A stretch of 64,000 bases of DNA from Camellia lanceoleosa (Eukaryota; Streptophyta; Magnoliopsida; Ericales; Theaceae): the NCBI GenBank assembly GCA_025200525.1, contig CM045761.1, positions 81,559,551-81,623,550 on the forward strand. The letters are read 5' to 3'. Made by a program: the position numbers and the translations under genes. Shown piece after piece: positions 46,403 to 58,188 of the stretch. Position 1 is the stretch's first letter. Every line of letters begins with the position of its first letter. A model generated the notes under the pieces. That model searched no databases and was not told the origin of the DNA. It was given only the letters and a program-made list of their open reading frames with translations.

Positions 46403-48690
46403 TATCATCCCAAGCAAATGTAAATATCTGCAAACCTAACCACTACTCTCTGGTATAGAGTTATCTACATTTCTAATCTAATAAGAGATCCTTGTTGACA
46501 TACTTGGCAAAATGCACATAACCAAATACTTCCATTTCTAAGACAACCAAATTTGGAGTGCAAAGAACAGAAATCCACACCTATGTCTTAGATGAAGCCA
46601 ATAAGCAAATGCCTCAAGAACCTGCCATGTAAATAAATTATGAGAAAATCATACGAAAAAGTTATGTCAAAGCAAGCAATAATATTGTTGGAGATCAATA
46701 TTAAAGTATAGAATTTCATTTTTATTTAACATACATTCAAAAGAAGAGCTCCCACCTGCTCCATAAGTTCAATAATATTCAAACAAGCACTCAAGATATT
46801 AAGAGCAATCTCAATTGTAGAGGTAAGTTCTTTCTCAAATTGGCGGCGTCTGTCAGGACGAGCTGCTATCTTGTAGTTAAATACTTCCTGATAATGAAAA
46901 CAAAATATTCATTAAAAACTTCCTATTATCTATGGACCAATACTATATAAGCAATAGCCTATATAAACATCAATTAATGCAACAAATTAGAATCACATCT
47001 TAAGGAAATCTTTTGATAACTAATGTAATATGTAAGGCCAAATGTAAAACGCACATATAGCATAGCATGTACAAATTTTGACTATTATAACAATTTTTCT
47101 AAAAAAAATCATTATGTCAAAAACTATTACACTACCCTAAGAAGCACAAACACTTTTGTGGCATGGTGGGTCAGACACTAACACAATGCACAACTTATCG
47201 AACACCTCACGACACTTGTCAAACACACCTTCAAATATATCTTATTATTTTTTAAAAATTTTCTAGACTTAGACATGCTTCCAACACTTGGAAAACACAA
47301 GTCTACTGCTTAGACACACATGAAACACAAGTTTGAATAAAATAACTTGAAATATAATGATAAAATATATATATATATATAAATTTATGCCTATTCTCAT
47401 TCTTTAGACTTTGAAGATTAGTGTTGCATTGCATTTTGTTGTAAAAAAATAATTAAATATTCATATACATAACATATAATAATTGCTTACACTATATATA
47501 ATATATAATAAATATTCAAATCTATATATTTTTGTGTGTCATCCACGTGTCATGTCCGACATTGTCTGAAAATATTCTTGTCGACACATCTGTGTAGTGT
47601 TTATGCCGTGCTTCTTAGCCTATGAAGCATGGACACCGCTATGGCGGTCACGATGTCGGACACTTGTTAGACATGAACATGCCCTGAACACATGTCGGAT
47701 AAGCTGGAGGAATTGGACACATTAGACATGTGGGGACACAAAAAAAACATCTTAACATGAAACATCATAGGTATTAAATTTGTTTCAAAAAATCACTAAA
47801 AAACAGGCATAAGAGAGTGATGCCTTTGTTTCTCCTTAGCCAGACCCTTGAATATTATATATTCGGTGTTCATGAATATATTTCAAGTTGTACCTTATTT
47901 AATTCCCAAAATGTAACTCAAATTTTAATCCATTTACCAAGATTTAAGTTAGCTTTTCTTTCCTGTACAAATGTGAGGCATCTCAATCATTAACCATCTA
48001 ATAATATCAACTACTATTAATTTAAAAAACCTGCTTCTTACATTGTTGGCATGTTTTCTTGATAAATCAAAAGCATGGTGCCTTATGCAAGCATAATGTC
48101 ATATAACCAGCATTCATCTCTGGTTATTTTGCTGAATTTATTTAAAAGACAGTTTGAAGTGCACATATGCATCAGCATTGCCAAACTTCTCATTTACACA
48201 ATTTCCTAACTTGAAGTTTATTTTGTTCCAAAACGAGTTTTTTAAGCCACAGTCAAATCCCCAAGATAAGTAGTAGCACCCAATAACATATCTACCTGAG
48301 GCCTAATGACGCCATCTCTTTTATGATCTCATCGACAGACAAAACTTGATTTCAAATTAAATATTTCTTCTGAACAGAATTGAGTATACCTCAGGCAAAA
48401 CTCTTAGTAGCTCGAGGAAGCTTGGTATGCATTCGGGGTGAGAATTCATCTCATCTCTAAGCCAATTTACAATGCCACCATCACCCCAATCTTTAGCAAG
48501 AACATGAATGACCAATGCGACCCACAAAGAAGGCTAATCTAAAAGGTGACAAATTTTAGCTGGACATATCTTTGTATTTACATTCCAAGTTGTGTGTGCG
48601 TGCACAAGAGTGTATGTGGTTGTATAGAGAAAACAACAATACCTGGGTTCTAACTTTAGGGAGGCCTTTGTGAAATGTTTTCAATAAGCT
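46088..48690 (-). pseudogene. Captured MOS14/transportin-SR (importin-beta) gene fragment
   Basis: Five consecutive exons with GT-AG borders: 48690-48643 (SLLKTFHKGLPKVRTQ), 48533-48390 (DWGDGGIVNWLRDEMNSHPE and FLELLRVLPE), 46887-46756 (EVFNYKIAARPDRRRQFEKE), 46621-46581 (VLEAFAYWLHLRH) and 46179-46088 (ASHPLVLTALFSLNSDILSE). Order and phases follow plant MOS14, the nuclear import receptor for SR splicing proteins. Only an N-terminal part of a protein of roughly 950 residues is present. Introns remain, so the copy was made from DNA, not mRNA. It cannot give a working importin. Confidence 0.85.
46361..46401. repeat. (GA)n microsatellite inside the CACTA element
   Basis: About 20 uninterrupted GA units, downstream of captured exon 4 of the MOS14 fragment in minus sense. 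Confidence 0.95.
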
Positions 48691-49739
48691 CTGCATTTAC
48701 AACCATGTGAAAGCTGGTAATCAATCAAAGAAACTCTTTTGCATCACAAACATGAATCAACATATGCACACAATTGCAAGAAAACAAGTTTACATGCACT
48801 AAACAGAAACAGCAGCATATAGACAAAACTTATTTACACTACGAGCAGTGGAAAATTAGGGAAAGAAACAGTGAGAGAAAGGGGGCACTAGGTACACCAA
48901 CGTTGGCGTATTCATCAATGTACATGATATACCATGTGTAACATTGTCACATCGGTTCATAGTGCTACAAAGGAGAGACAATGATTATTCACCTATGCAT
49001 ATATCTGGTCAATACACATCAAAACTAAGCTATTAAGTTTCTCGTAAATATTCATATAAAAAAGTTAATATAATTCAGTACGATACATCAAGATACAAGA
49101 AAAGCAAAATTTTGAAAGCAAAATAAACTAGATTGTCATAATGTCCTTATATTCAAATGAACCAAATCATAAGAAACAGACTTATGAGACCAACATGAAC
49201 CTTGCCCAGACACTAGTTAACAGATAAATATTGCCTAAACAACACGTTAACGGAGCTGACACTAGCCCCCAAGCTCTTAAAAAAACCAACCTAAGGGAAT
49301 ATATAATCATAGAAGCTTCAAGGAGAGAAACATTTGAAGAAAAGCAACAAGCGAAGCATCCATAAGCTTAAACGTTGAGTTTAACAAGAGGTTTCTACAG
49401 TAATCATGGAGAAGTAATCAAACATAAACATATTGCCTAAAAAATGGAAACAGTCAACAGATCCACGACTCATAAGAAATGGACAAAAGCAATTGTCCCA
49501 ATGGTAAGGATGAAAAAAGATGATATGGCTACCAAGTAGGGAAGTGGCACAACCATATTTGAAGCCAAATAGCAACAGTTAAATTACAGTAAGTCATAGT
49601 AATTAAATATTGAAGGAGTATAGCTAAAACTGCAGGATCATTCTAGCAAAATAAACCTTAATAAACCAAATTGATACAAATCATCAAACTGTGACATTCT
49701 CCAAAATCAACATATAAAACTTTAAATTCACAAAGGTAC

Positions 49740-50419
49740 CTCACAAATCTCATTGCCTCGCTGAAACTCTTCCAGTATCACACGCAATGTGCTTGTCGAC
49801 ACATTGTAACTAGAGTTTATGCAGAGATATGCAGGAGTTATGATTGGCATCAGGTGCTGCATATCCCTGAAATTTCTCCTGGGATCCCAAACAGGAAGTC
49901 CCAGAGAACCATCCTGAATAGGACATAACATGACAGGATTTGGCCACCACCAAAGGTTATAGACCTTGAAGAACCTCGAGACCAACATATTAGGTAGTGC
50001 ATTTGGGTAAAGTTGGCATATACGAGCAATAAGTAACGCCCAATTGATACCACCAAGAAACCTAGAAACCTGATTGTGACAGAGAATCACACAGCATATG
50101 TAGTTAGAAATGAGACACAGCAGCAAGAACAAAGAAACATTAAGAATGAAAGAGCATCCTCACATTTGAATAAACCCCACGTCGCTTTGCCCAGAGTCTC
50201 ATACATCTCAATGTAGTACGAAAGCTCTGACCATGAGAAAAATAAACACAATCAGCAACACATACAAAAAGCCAAATTTATGAACAAAAATATTCAATCA
50301 CAACCTGAATATTTGGGACCAAAACGCAAAATTTGATCAGTCACTCTGCATTCATTGAGACTACGAACTGTCTGCTCATCTACATTCTGCAGTATTGAAT
50401 CTTGTGAAATATCCAAGTC
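49740..50419 (-). pseudogene. Captured nuclear poly(A) polymerase gene fragment
   Basis: Three exons with GT-AG borders: 50419-50305 ([28 protein letters not shown]), 50226-50164 ([20 protein letters not shown]) and 50069-49740 (FLGGINWALLIARICQLYPN, MLVSRFF, LGLPVWDPRRN, LMPIITPAY, SSYNVSTSTLRVI, EEFQRGNEICE). These are the palm/central region of plant nuclear poly(A) polymerases (PAPS family), which add the mRNA tail. A one-base shift near the end of the first exon (ILRFG for ILRLV, where PNIQ is expected) breaks the frame. The catalytic nucleotidyltransferase motif upstream and the RNA-binding part downstream are absent. Confidence 0.9.
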
Positions 50420-51220
50420 CTGTAACAGACAAACAAATTAGAGATGAAAATCGAAACCTAAGCAAGAGTTTATTTAAATGGAACATAGATCCAGATCGTT
50501 ACTGTGTAGTGATGAAAACCTCTGAATCTTGAGTTCACTCACAGCAAGTCTAGATCAGACTCGATGAATAACATGCCCTATAATGAAAATCAAAACCGTA
50601 ATCAAATGTAAATACAATAATTTTCAATAATTAATTTGAACATATATGAAAACTAGTAAATCAAATACAAGATTGCTACCATGAAAGCTCTGTATCTCAA
50701 GTGAACTTAGCAACTCCAAATCACGAGTGATTGGATACTGAATCAATGAAAAACGAAGATCTAGATCGGTAAAGATTAAGGGAAATCGAAAAATCTCGAA
50801 GGGAAATCGAAAAATCTCGAAGGAAAATATTAAATCCTAAGCCTTAGTGCACAAATCGAAATCGAGATCTAGATTGAACAAGAAGTCGTTGAGATTAGAA
50901 GCATCAATCTCTCTGTAGATCTATAAACTCTAAGAAGTCTTCATTGCTGGTTGCATCCACAGCTCCTTAATTAGGGCTACTGAGAGAGAACCATTTTAGA
51001 GAGAGAGAGAGAGAGAGCCCTTTGGAAATGTTTGAATAGATATGGGTTAAGTCTCTGTGAAGTTAAACAGACTTGTCTCATTGAGACAATCAAAAGGGCA
51101 TCCTATTAATTTAGGTGATATCATTCTTTGAAAAGTGTGCCTGCCATTAAAATGTATCGCAACGTTTTTAAAAACGTCTTGGTAGAAGCGCCACCGTAAG
51201 CAACTTTTTTTGTAGTGTTA

Positions 51221-52419
51221 TGAGAATCAAATTTGGGATGAACTTTTATATGGGAATCTTTTTTGTTTAGAAAATATTACTTGAAGTATGAGATTCTTCA
51301 AACATTCTAAAAAAATATGAGATTCTTCAAATATTTTAAAAGGAGTATAAAAACTTATTAGTAAGCTTTGGACAAATGTCAGTATACACACACACACACA
51401 CACAAAAAAGAAAATTTTGGACAAATGTAAAATTTCAAATTATAACACTTCAATGTAACACTCAAATGTAACACTTAAAAAAAAAAAATTAGTATACTTT
51501 TCCTTCACGTAACACTCTAATATAACATTTCAAAAAACACTGCTTAGTGTAACACTCTGATTTAACACACACAAAAACTCCTTAATGTACTTTTCTCAAA
51601 CGTAATACTCCAATGTAACACTAAAAAAAAAGATGTGAAAATTTTCAAACCATTTCAAAAGGATGTGAGATTTTTCAAACTATTCCAAAAAGAGTATAAA
51701 AATTCCTTAGTAAGTTTTAAACAAATGTATAATTTCAAACTGTGAGTGTTACATTTGGACAAAGTAATCTAATGAGTTTTTTAGTGTTTTTGTGTGTTAT
51801 ATTAGAGTCTGTTACATTGGAATATTACGTTTGGAATTACATTGATTGAAATGTTACGTTTGAAAACTAACTAAAGAGTTTTTTTGTGTGCTACATTGGA
51901 GTGTTACGTTTGGGAAAGAATCACTAGGGCGTTTTTTTGAAATGTTATGTTGTCTCGTTTGAGAAAAGTACACCAAAACATTTTTTAGTGTATTATATTG
52001 GAGTGTTACATTTTTATTCGTAATGTGATATTTGTTCTAAAATGAGGGAAAATCCAAAACATGTATAGTACGGATTGTCAAAATGTGTAATTTTATATTT
52101 AGAGAAATCTATTTTTATCCCTAAAAAATAAAACTCAAACATATAAGTGACTACTCTTTTGTGTAATTTTCACTTTAATGGGACATTTGAGTTTATACAA
52201 AAAAATAAAGGATTAAATAGTTCACAAAATTACAATTTAAAATTTATTGATATTTCACCTAAATTTAGATGTTATAGTTATTATGTTTTGGGATATTTTG
52301 AAAAAGCAATAAAGTGTGACAAAATTACACCAATTTAACTGTAGGCTTTATATAATAATATAGGTAATATAGAAATTTGTGTAATTTAACCTCCAACAAA
52401 ATCTCTTATACTATATTTG
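51221..52419. repeat. Diffuse inverted repeat rich in AATGTAACACT
   Basis: From about 51440 to 51620 the words TAACACTC and AATGTAACACT recur; from about 51740 to 52020 their reverse complements (GTGTTACATT, GTTACGTTTG) recur. The boundaries are vague. No coding region; the plus ORF at 52147-52338 has no recognisable product. Confidence 0.45.
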
Positions 52420-52627
52420 GTTGATTGGAATGAGAGAAAATATAATAGATTGGAATGATTATTATTTAGGCTCTTTTATAAAATAATCAGTCTCTTACGA
52501 TGATATATGATAGTTCCGTTATAATATATTTTTCATTATTTTTCTAATAAAACAAACATAAAATAAAAAAAATTTGATAGAATAATCATTTAATTTCATT
52601 CTATTACTTTGAATCAAACACAAATCT
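52420..52627. mobile_element. Probable MITE (TTTGGTTGATTGGAATG type)
   Basis: The left end TTTGGTTGATTGGAATGAGAG and the right end CTATTACTTTGAATCAAACA are an imperfect inverted pair. Interior AT-rich, no coding. Confidence 0.45.
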
Positions 52628-52810
52628 TAGGCCATGTTTGTCAATTGACTTTTAATCAGCTTCTCAAAATATGTAAAAATAAATAAAGTTGTGATATATA
52701 ATCTAAAAAGGTCAAAAAAAGAGTTAAAAAATTAACTTCTAACCATTGCCAAAATGACTTATAGTTGTCTGCTTTTTAGCTCTTAGCCTTTTTGTTTTTT
52801 TTTTTTTTTA

Positions 52811-53420
52811 GGGTAAATTACAAAGACATGTTTTGAGGTTTACTTAAATTATGAATTGTCCATTATAGTTTGAAAAATTACAAATACTTTTTTGTTAGAA
52901 TTTTTTATTTATCAAAATTTATTGAAAAAATAAAATTCTTAACTGCTCTCTTACATAATAATAAAATTATCTAAATTATTAGTTGATGAAATAAAATTTT
53001 AACATCATTAAAAATTATTAATTAATTTGATATTTTATTAATAAAAGAGGTTATTTATTATGAAAATAAAACCTCAGGTGACGGGATATAATTTTCAAAA
53101 CTACATGATGGTGTTTGGGAAGTGAGTTTTTATGTAGATTTTATTAGATGTAAGTTTTTATGAGATAAAAAAATTTTGGTGTTTGAGAAGATAGTTGGGT
53201 TTTTATGTGGTTGGATGTGATGTTTGTGAGAGAAAAAGTAAAATGATTATGAGGTTGGATGTGATATTTTGTTTGAATGTGTTTTTTTTGGTTTTACAAA
53301 ACTTTTGTCTTTTAGTGGAAAAAATGAGAAAAAAAATTTGAGAACTTGCTTCCCAAACACCACCATATAGAACAATTTGTATTTTAAGCAAATTTCAGAA
53401 AGTGTGTTTCTAATTTATCA
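52811..53420. mobile_element. TIR element (GGGTAAATTACAAA family) with a nested MITE
   Basis: Starts GGGTAAATTACAAAGACATG and ends GTGTTTCTAATTTATC. Colinear with the element at 36120-37560 minus its solo LTR. A MITE sits inside at 53109-53362. Confidence 0.65.
53109..53362. mobile_element. Nested MITE with TGGTGTTTGGGAAG ends
   Basis: Left end TGGTGTTTGGGAAGTGAG, right end CTTGCTTCCCAAACACCA, perfect inverted for 14 bases. The flanking duplication is not clear. Confidence 0.65.
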
Positions 53421-53928
53421 TTTTTAAAAAAATTGGCTTATTTTGGTGTTCCCAAACACCCATTTAGGACTTGTTTATCGATAGGTTATTTTAATTAAAA
53501 GGTTAAAAAATTATTATAAATTATTACATATTTATTTATTTATTTTTTTGTATATTTTTTTTATAAAGAAGATTGAAAAAAATTCTGAAATACTAATTTC
53601 CAAACAAGATCCTAAATTATCTTAAAACATTTATTGAAATGGTTGGTCCTGAGGATCCCAGAATCACGGATTTCTTATCCTACGACATCATACAGCAATA
53701 CAAGAAACAGCAATAATTCATAACATTAATTTTGATGCTCTAATGGAGCACTAATGATATAATAATGAACAAAAAAAATAAAATAAAAATAAATTAAGAC
53801 CAAAACATCACATCAGTGTAGATGGAGCCTACTGTCAACTCATTAGAGCTATCTTTAGAGCTTAAAAATTAGAGTTCCAAAGCATTTTTTTACAAGAAAA
53901 GAAAGGGGTGTTTTGGCAGCATATTAAT

Positions 53929-54138
53929 GCTTCGTTTGGAGAGTGGATTGACTTTTTAGTTTTTTGGTTTTTTTAATTATTTTAGTCTAGAGCTAAAAAA
54001 TCTAATTTGAGAAGGGTTTTTGACTTTTTTGACTTTTTTGTAAAAGAAATAATGTAAAAATTATGGGTTGGATGTGATGTTGTCTTATTGGACTAAAAAT
54101 CATATTTTGTTTTTTGTGGCTATTTTAGCCCAAATGCC
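53929..54138. mobile_element. MITE, same family as 41401-41639
   Basis: Starts GCTTCGTTTGGAGAGTGGAT and shares GACTTTTTTGACTTTTTTG and GTGGCTATTTTAGCC with 41401-41639. The right end abuts the next MITE. Confidence 0.5.
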
Positions 54139-55033
54139 CCGTTTGGTAGAACTGTGAGAAAGTGATAGATTATAACTTATAGCTGTGAACATAAGTTGAT
54201 AATCTGTTTGGTGCAACTGTGAGATTATAAATTTAAGCAGCTGAGTAGTGTTTGGTAAATAAACTGTAAAATAATTTTTTGCTATATAATTGTCATTTTT
54301 ACCCTTATAAGATATAAAATTTGTGATTTCATTTATAATACATTTTTTTTTCTTTTTCTTTTTTCATTTTATTTTATTTCGTTTTCTTTTTGTCCTTATT
54401 TTCTTTTCTTGTTTTTAAAATTTTTTTTAATTGTTTTTCTTCTCTTCTTTCTTTGTTAATTTTGTTTAATTTATTAATTCATTAAAATTAATATTCATGT
54501 TCTAATTTATATTAATGTTGTGATTTCATTACATATTATTTTTTATATATTCATTTTAATTATTTATATATGTATTTATTTTCTTTATTATTATTATTAT
54601 TATTGTTAATTGTGATTTTAGTATAAAAATTATCAATTTGCTTATCAATTATTAAAATTAGTATCAATTATTATTATTATTAATTTGTTCATCAATTATT
54701 ATTATTAGTATCAATTTGCTCATCAATTATTTAAATTAGTATCAATTATGATTATTATTATTATAATATAATAATATTATAGGATTTATAATATTGGTAT
54801 TTTGGTAATACTTGAAATTGATGAGGGGTATTTAAGTAAATTTATCACCTCCTGCTCAACTTGCCATCGAAGCTAATTTTGAAAAGCAGCCCAATAGTCA
54901 CTTAAAAAAAAAGTTAATTTTTAGCTTATAAAAAGTTATAATCTGTATTCTTAAGCTACATGAAACACAACAAAATAGCTTAAATTAAACTAAAAATTGA
55001 AATAAACAGCTTATAAGCTCTACCAAACAGGCC
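54137..55033. mobile_element. MITE (GTTTGGTAGA ends) expanded by AT-rich tandem sequence
   Basis: Ends CCCCGTTTGGTAGAACTGTG and AAGCTCTACCAAACAGGCC are inverted, as in 33383-33633, but this copy is about 900 bp. The extra interior is AT-rich with (ATT)n and TATCAATTATTATTATTAG-like units at about 54580-54770. Confidence 0.55.
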
Positions 55034-55168
55034 CAAAAAACCTCAAAACCAACTTGCCAAACGGAGGCTAAAAAAACTAAAAATCAACTTTTTAATCTAT
55101 TTTGGCTCATATCACTTCTTATATAAAAAAGTAAAAAAATTTAAAAAGTCAAAAAAACTAACTTTTAG

Positions 55169-55374
55169 CCCTCGTTTGGCAAAGGCTTGTTTTAATCTAA
55201 AAGTTAAAAAGTTACTTAAAAAATTAAAAAGTTTATAATTTATATCAAAAAATTAAAAATTATATTTTTTCTTTACTTTTTGCACATCTCTTTTTATAAA
55301 AAATTAAAAAAATTATTCTAAACATATTAATTCTTTTTATCTTAAAATTATTAAAATAATTAGTTCCAAACAAG
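55169..55374. mobile_element. Probable MITE (CTCGTTTGGCAAAGG type)
   Basis: The left end GCCCTCGTTTGGCAAAGGCTTG and the right end TTAGTTCCAAACAAGAC are an imperfect inverted pair; interior AAAAAGTTAAAA words. 55375-56139 has no gene I can support. Confidence 0.4.
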
Positions 55375-56139
55375 ACGTTACCCATTTTTTCAAAACCCTC
55401 CAAAGAAGTAATTTGAACCACAGATAGTGGTGGGATATGACATATGATATGAACGGTTGGTGATTGACAGAACCTGTCCAATGTCCTCGTCCTTGAAAAG
55501 TCGTACAACATGCAGTGCAGCATATGGGCTTCTTAATTTCCCAAAAACACAAACAAAACATTTTCAACACACCTGGTTCACGCTGCTGACCCGGCAACGC
55601 AAGGTCGTCCATTCATGTTTTTGTTCCCTTGCTTCCTTCGCGAAGAGTATTTCCATGCATTTCAATGTTAGCCACCCATTGGTTCTCAAGGTGGTTCTTT
55701 GTTTTACACTCAACGTATTAATGGTAAATATTAATAGCATTGTTTAATATTAAGAAATGTGTATAAAGTGTCTTTAAAATATATAAAATTATTAAAATAT
55801 ATATATATATATATTGATTTCAAAAAAAATATATTAAATTTAGTAAAAATTATATTGTGTTTTTCAATTTTTTTGTCTTTTATTTGTGCTCTAATACATT
55901 TGTTAGTAAGGTCCTTTTATTTCCCGATTTAGATTCTTATTCTCTTTAAGTTTATTATAAGTAACGGTGTATATATATTTTATAATTAATGATATTGTGA
56001 GTTGATATATTTTTTTATTTCAACATTGGGTATTTTTTAGAATCAATCATTATTGAACATTTGTTCTCGGTATTTTTTGTGAATCAATAATTCTAAAAAA
56101 TGATCAAAATTATTACTATTTCGTGTTTCGCAGTGCATT

Positions 56140-56810
56140 GAATGATCTTAGAGCACGGTTACAATCTTGCTGTAATGTCACCAAGGAGGCCTATTGTAGA
56201 CGAAGTTTATGAGACTAATTCAGTAAGGAATCAGGAAAACGACAGCCGCAACCTTGGTTTGCTAAGTTTTCATAATGAAAGACCAATGAAACATCATGCG
56301 TTAAAAATGTCTGAAAATTAAAAAATTAAATGTATTTATGAATTTGGATTCATTTTCTTCCGACTTAATTGAGATTTCCTTTTCTTCATGAGTATCCTGC
56401 AGAAGCTATAAAAGAAATTTTAGTTAAGGGAGACGTAAGAAATTTTATCAATGATATAAAAGACAAAATTGAAATTAATCTAGAAAGTAATACGATTTAC
56501 AAAATATTTAAAGAGAAAGAATCCAATGAGATATTATCATATAAATACTTTATTTTTGGAATCACAATTTAATTGGAATTTATCTCCGGAATTTGATAAA
56601 TATTTATTGGACAAAGAGATTGAAATTCATGAAGTCAATAATAAATTTAGGCATCGTGAGTATGATCAAAATTTTGGTCCTACGTTTGAAATTTTACAAA
56701 TAGTGATGCAACTGGATCAACGAAAAAGGCTAATATTAAAACGCATTGACGGGGTCATATTGTTCATATTTAACAAAGAGAACAAAAATTCATTACAAGA
56801 TTGATTTAAT
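56140..56810 (+). other. Unrecognised coding-like remnant
   Basis: Three plus-strand frames have more normal amino-acid composition than the surroundings: about 56194-56320 (SPRRPIVDEVYETN, HNERPMKHHALKM), 56369-56572 (HEYPAEAIKEILVKGDVRNF) and 56526-56804 (WNLSPEFDKYLLDKEIEIHE, RLILKRIDGVILFIF). They are broken by stops and shifts. I do not recognise the family; an old viral or transposon-derived protein is one possibility. It lies just left of a LINE insertion. Confidence 0.3.
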
Positions 56811-56940
56811 AAAAAAACGAAACCTGTTAAACCAATTTTGGAATTCATGACACAAAAGTTTGTAGCTTGGTTACGATATTTTTTGTTATACCAATTTGTG
56901 ACAAGTTTCACATTTTGTGGTTAATATTACTGAATTTTGT

Positions 56941-57261
56941 TGCTTATGGGTGATTCTGCAGGTGAATTGTATGGTCTGTGTGGGTATGTATTGTGTGGAA
57001 TGAGCTGTGGGTTTGATTTGGGGGTTGAGTTTTTGGGGTTTTTATTTTTATTTTTATTTTATTTCTGGGCATGGTCTCTCACCATCCTTCTGTGGTTGAG
57101 TTCATAGATGATTGAGCTTTCTTCTTGGTGCCAACTTAGTTGGGATTGGGTTTGTTAGCTTTGATGCGCTTCTGCTCTTCCACCTCTTTATTGATGTTCA
57201 TCTCATATGTATTTGTATGTTTTCGTCATCAATAAAGTTCTCTTTTGCTGATAAAAAAAAA
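56941..57261 (+). mobile_element. 5'-truncated LINE in the CYP82 5' flank
   Basis: About 320 bp ending AATAAAGTTCTCTTTTGCTG, ATA and poly-A, flanked by exact 15 bp duplications ATTACTGAATTTTGT (56926-56940 and 57262-57276). The end of the insert is 320 bp upstream of the P450 ATG. The ORF at 57112-57375 crosses the poly-A and is not a gene. Confidence 0.85.
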
Positions 57262-57581
57262 ATTACTGAATTTTGTGATAAAATTATGCCAAATTATAAT
57301 AAGATACATATAATACACACTATTGGAGCGGTGTGTGCCATAGAATTTTCCTCTAGGAAATTGCATCTAATTTGATGATAGGTTCTATATTATTAGATTT
57401 TTTATTTATTTATTTTTATTTATTTTTATTTTATTTATTTTTTTTCAAATGAAAAAGATTTGATGACATAAAATATTTGACCAAAGTTATGGAATAGAGA
57501 ATCCAATGTGCCACCCAACTCTTATAATTAGCATGCACATGCACCGTGTTGGCAAACCACCTACCCTTGTGCAAATTGAGC

Positions 57582-58188
57582 ATGGGTTTGCTACCAGTAG
57601 TAGGTCTTCTCGCTGTTTTAGGTCATTTTTCTTTCCGTAGAATCAAACAACCCAAGAAGACTGAAACCACTGAGACACTAACTAGAGCTCCTGAACCAGA
57701 TGGGGCATTGCCCTTGATAGGTCACCTCCATCTCCTAGGAGGTGAAGCCCCGGTGGCTCGTATTCTCGGAGCCATGGTTGACAAACACGGCCCCATTTTT
57801 TCCCTCCGGCTCGGCAGCCACCAAGCCCTAGTGGTGAGCAGTTGGGAATTCGTTAAAGAATGCTTCACTACCAACGACACAATCTTCGCGTCGCGCCCGT
57901 CCATGGCGGTGAGCAAGTACTTCTACGACCACGCCGTGTTTGCCCTAGCCCCTTACGGACCCTACTGGCGCGATGTCAGAAAGATCGTCACTCTCGAGCT
58001 GCTTACAAACAGCCGTCTTGAGAAACTCAGTCATGTCCGAGAATCAGAAGTGGACTCGTCCATTAGAGATCTGCACTTACTGTGCATGAAAAATGTTGAC
58101 AATCCCACCAAGGTTGTGATGAACAAGTGGTTTGAGCACTTGACCTTCAATATAATCCTCAGGATGCTAGCTGGGAAGCGATTTTCAG
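57582..58188 (+). CDS. CYP82 exon 1
   Basis: 202 codons plus one base; ends AGKRFSG|GTAACT after TTTTCAG. The intron after AGKR(Y/F) is at a place known from CYP82 genes. Intron 1 (58189-59206) holds plastid-derived DNA. Confidence 0.85.

Larger units (their letters stand above)
44422..51217. mobile_element. CACTA transposon carrying captured host-gene fragments
   Basis: 6,796 bp. Left terminus CACTGCAAGAAAA, right terminus (reverse complement) CACTACAAAAAAA, 11 of 13 identical, with an exact TTA duplication (44419-44421, 51218-51220). Subterminal regions repeat AACGCCGC and CGTTTTTAAAAACG words. I see no CACTA transposase. The interior instead has, on the minus strand, three exons of a poly(A) polymerase gene (50419-49740) followed by five exons of a MOS14/transportin-SR gene (48690-46088), with introns. 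Upstream (50420-51000) is a GA-rich leader-like region with a 21 bp tandem duplication at about 50780-50822. At 45014-44930 a minus frame (KMIDDLMKLKRVVDEVIF) may be a further exon of unknown origin. Small ORFs elsewhere have no product. Confidence 0.85.

Noticed and set aside
46088..50419. A real host gene for MOS14 or poly(A) polymerase
   Set aside because: Only internal exon groups are present, from two unrelated genes, within CACTA ends and with a frameshift.
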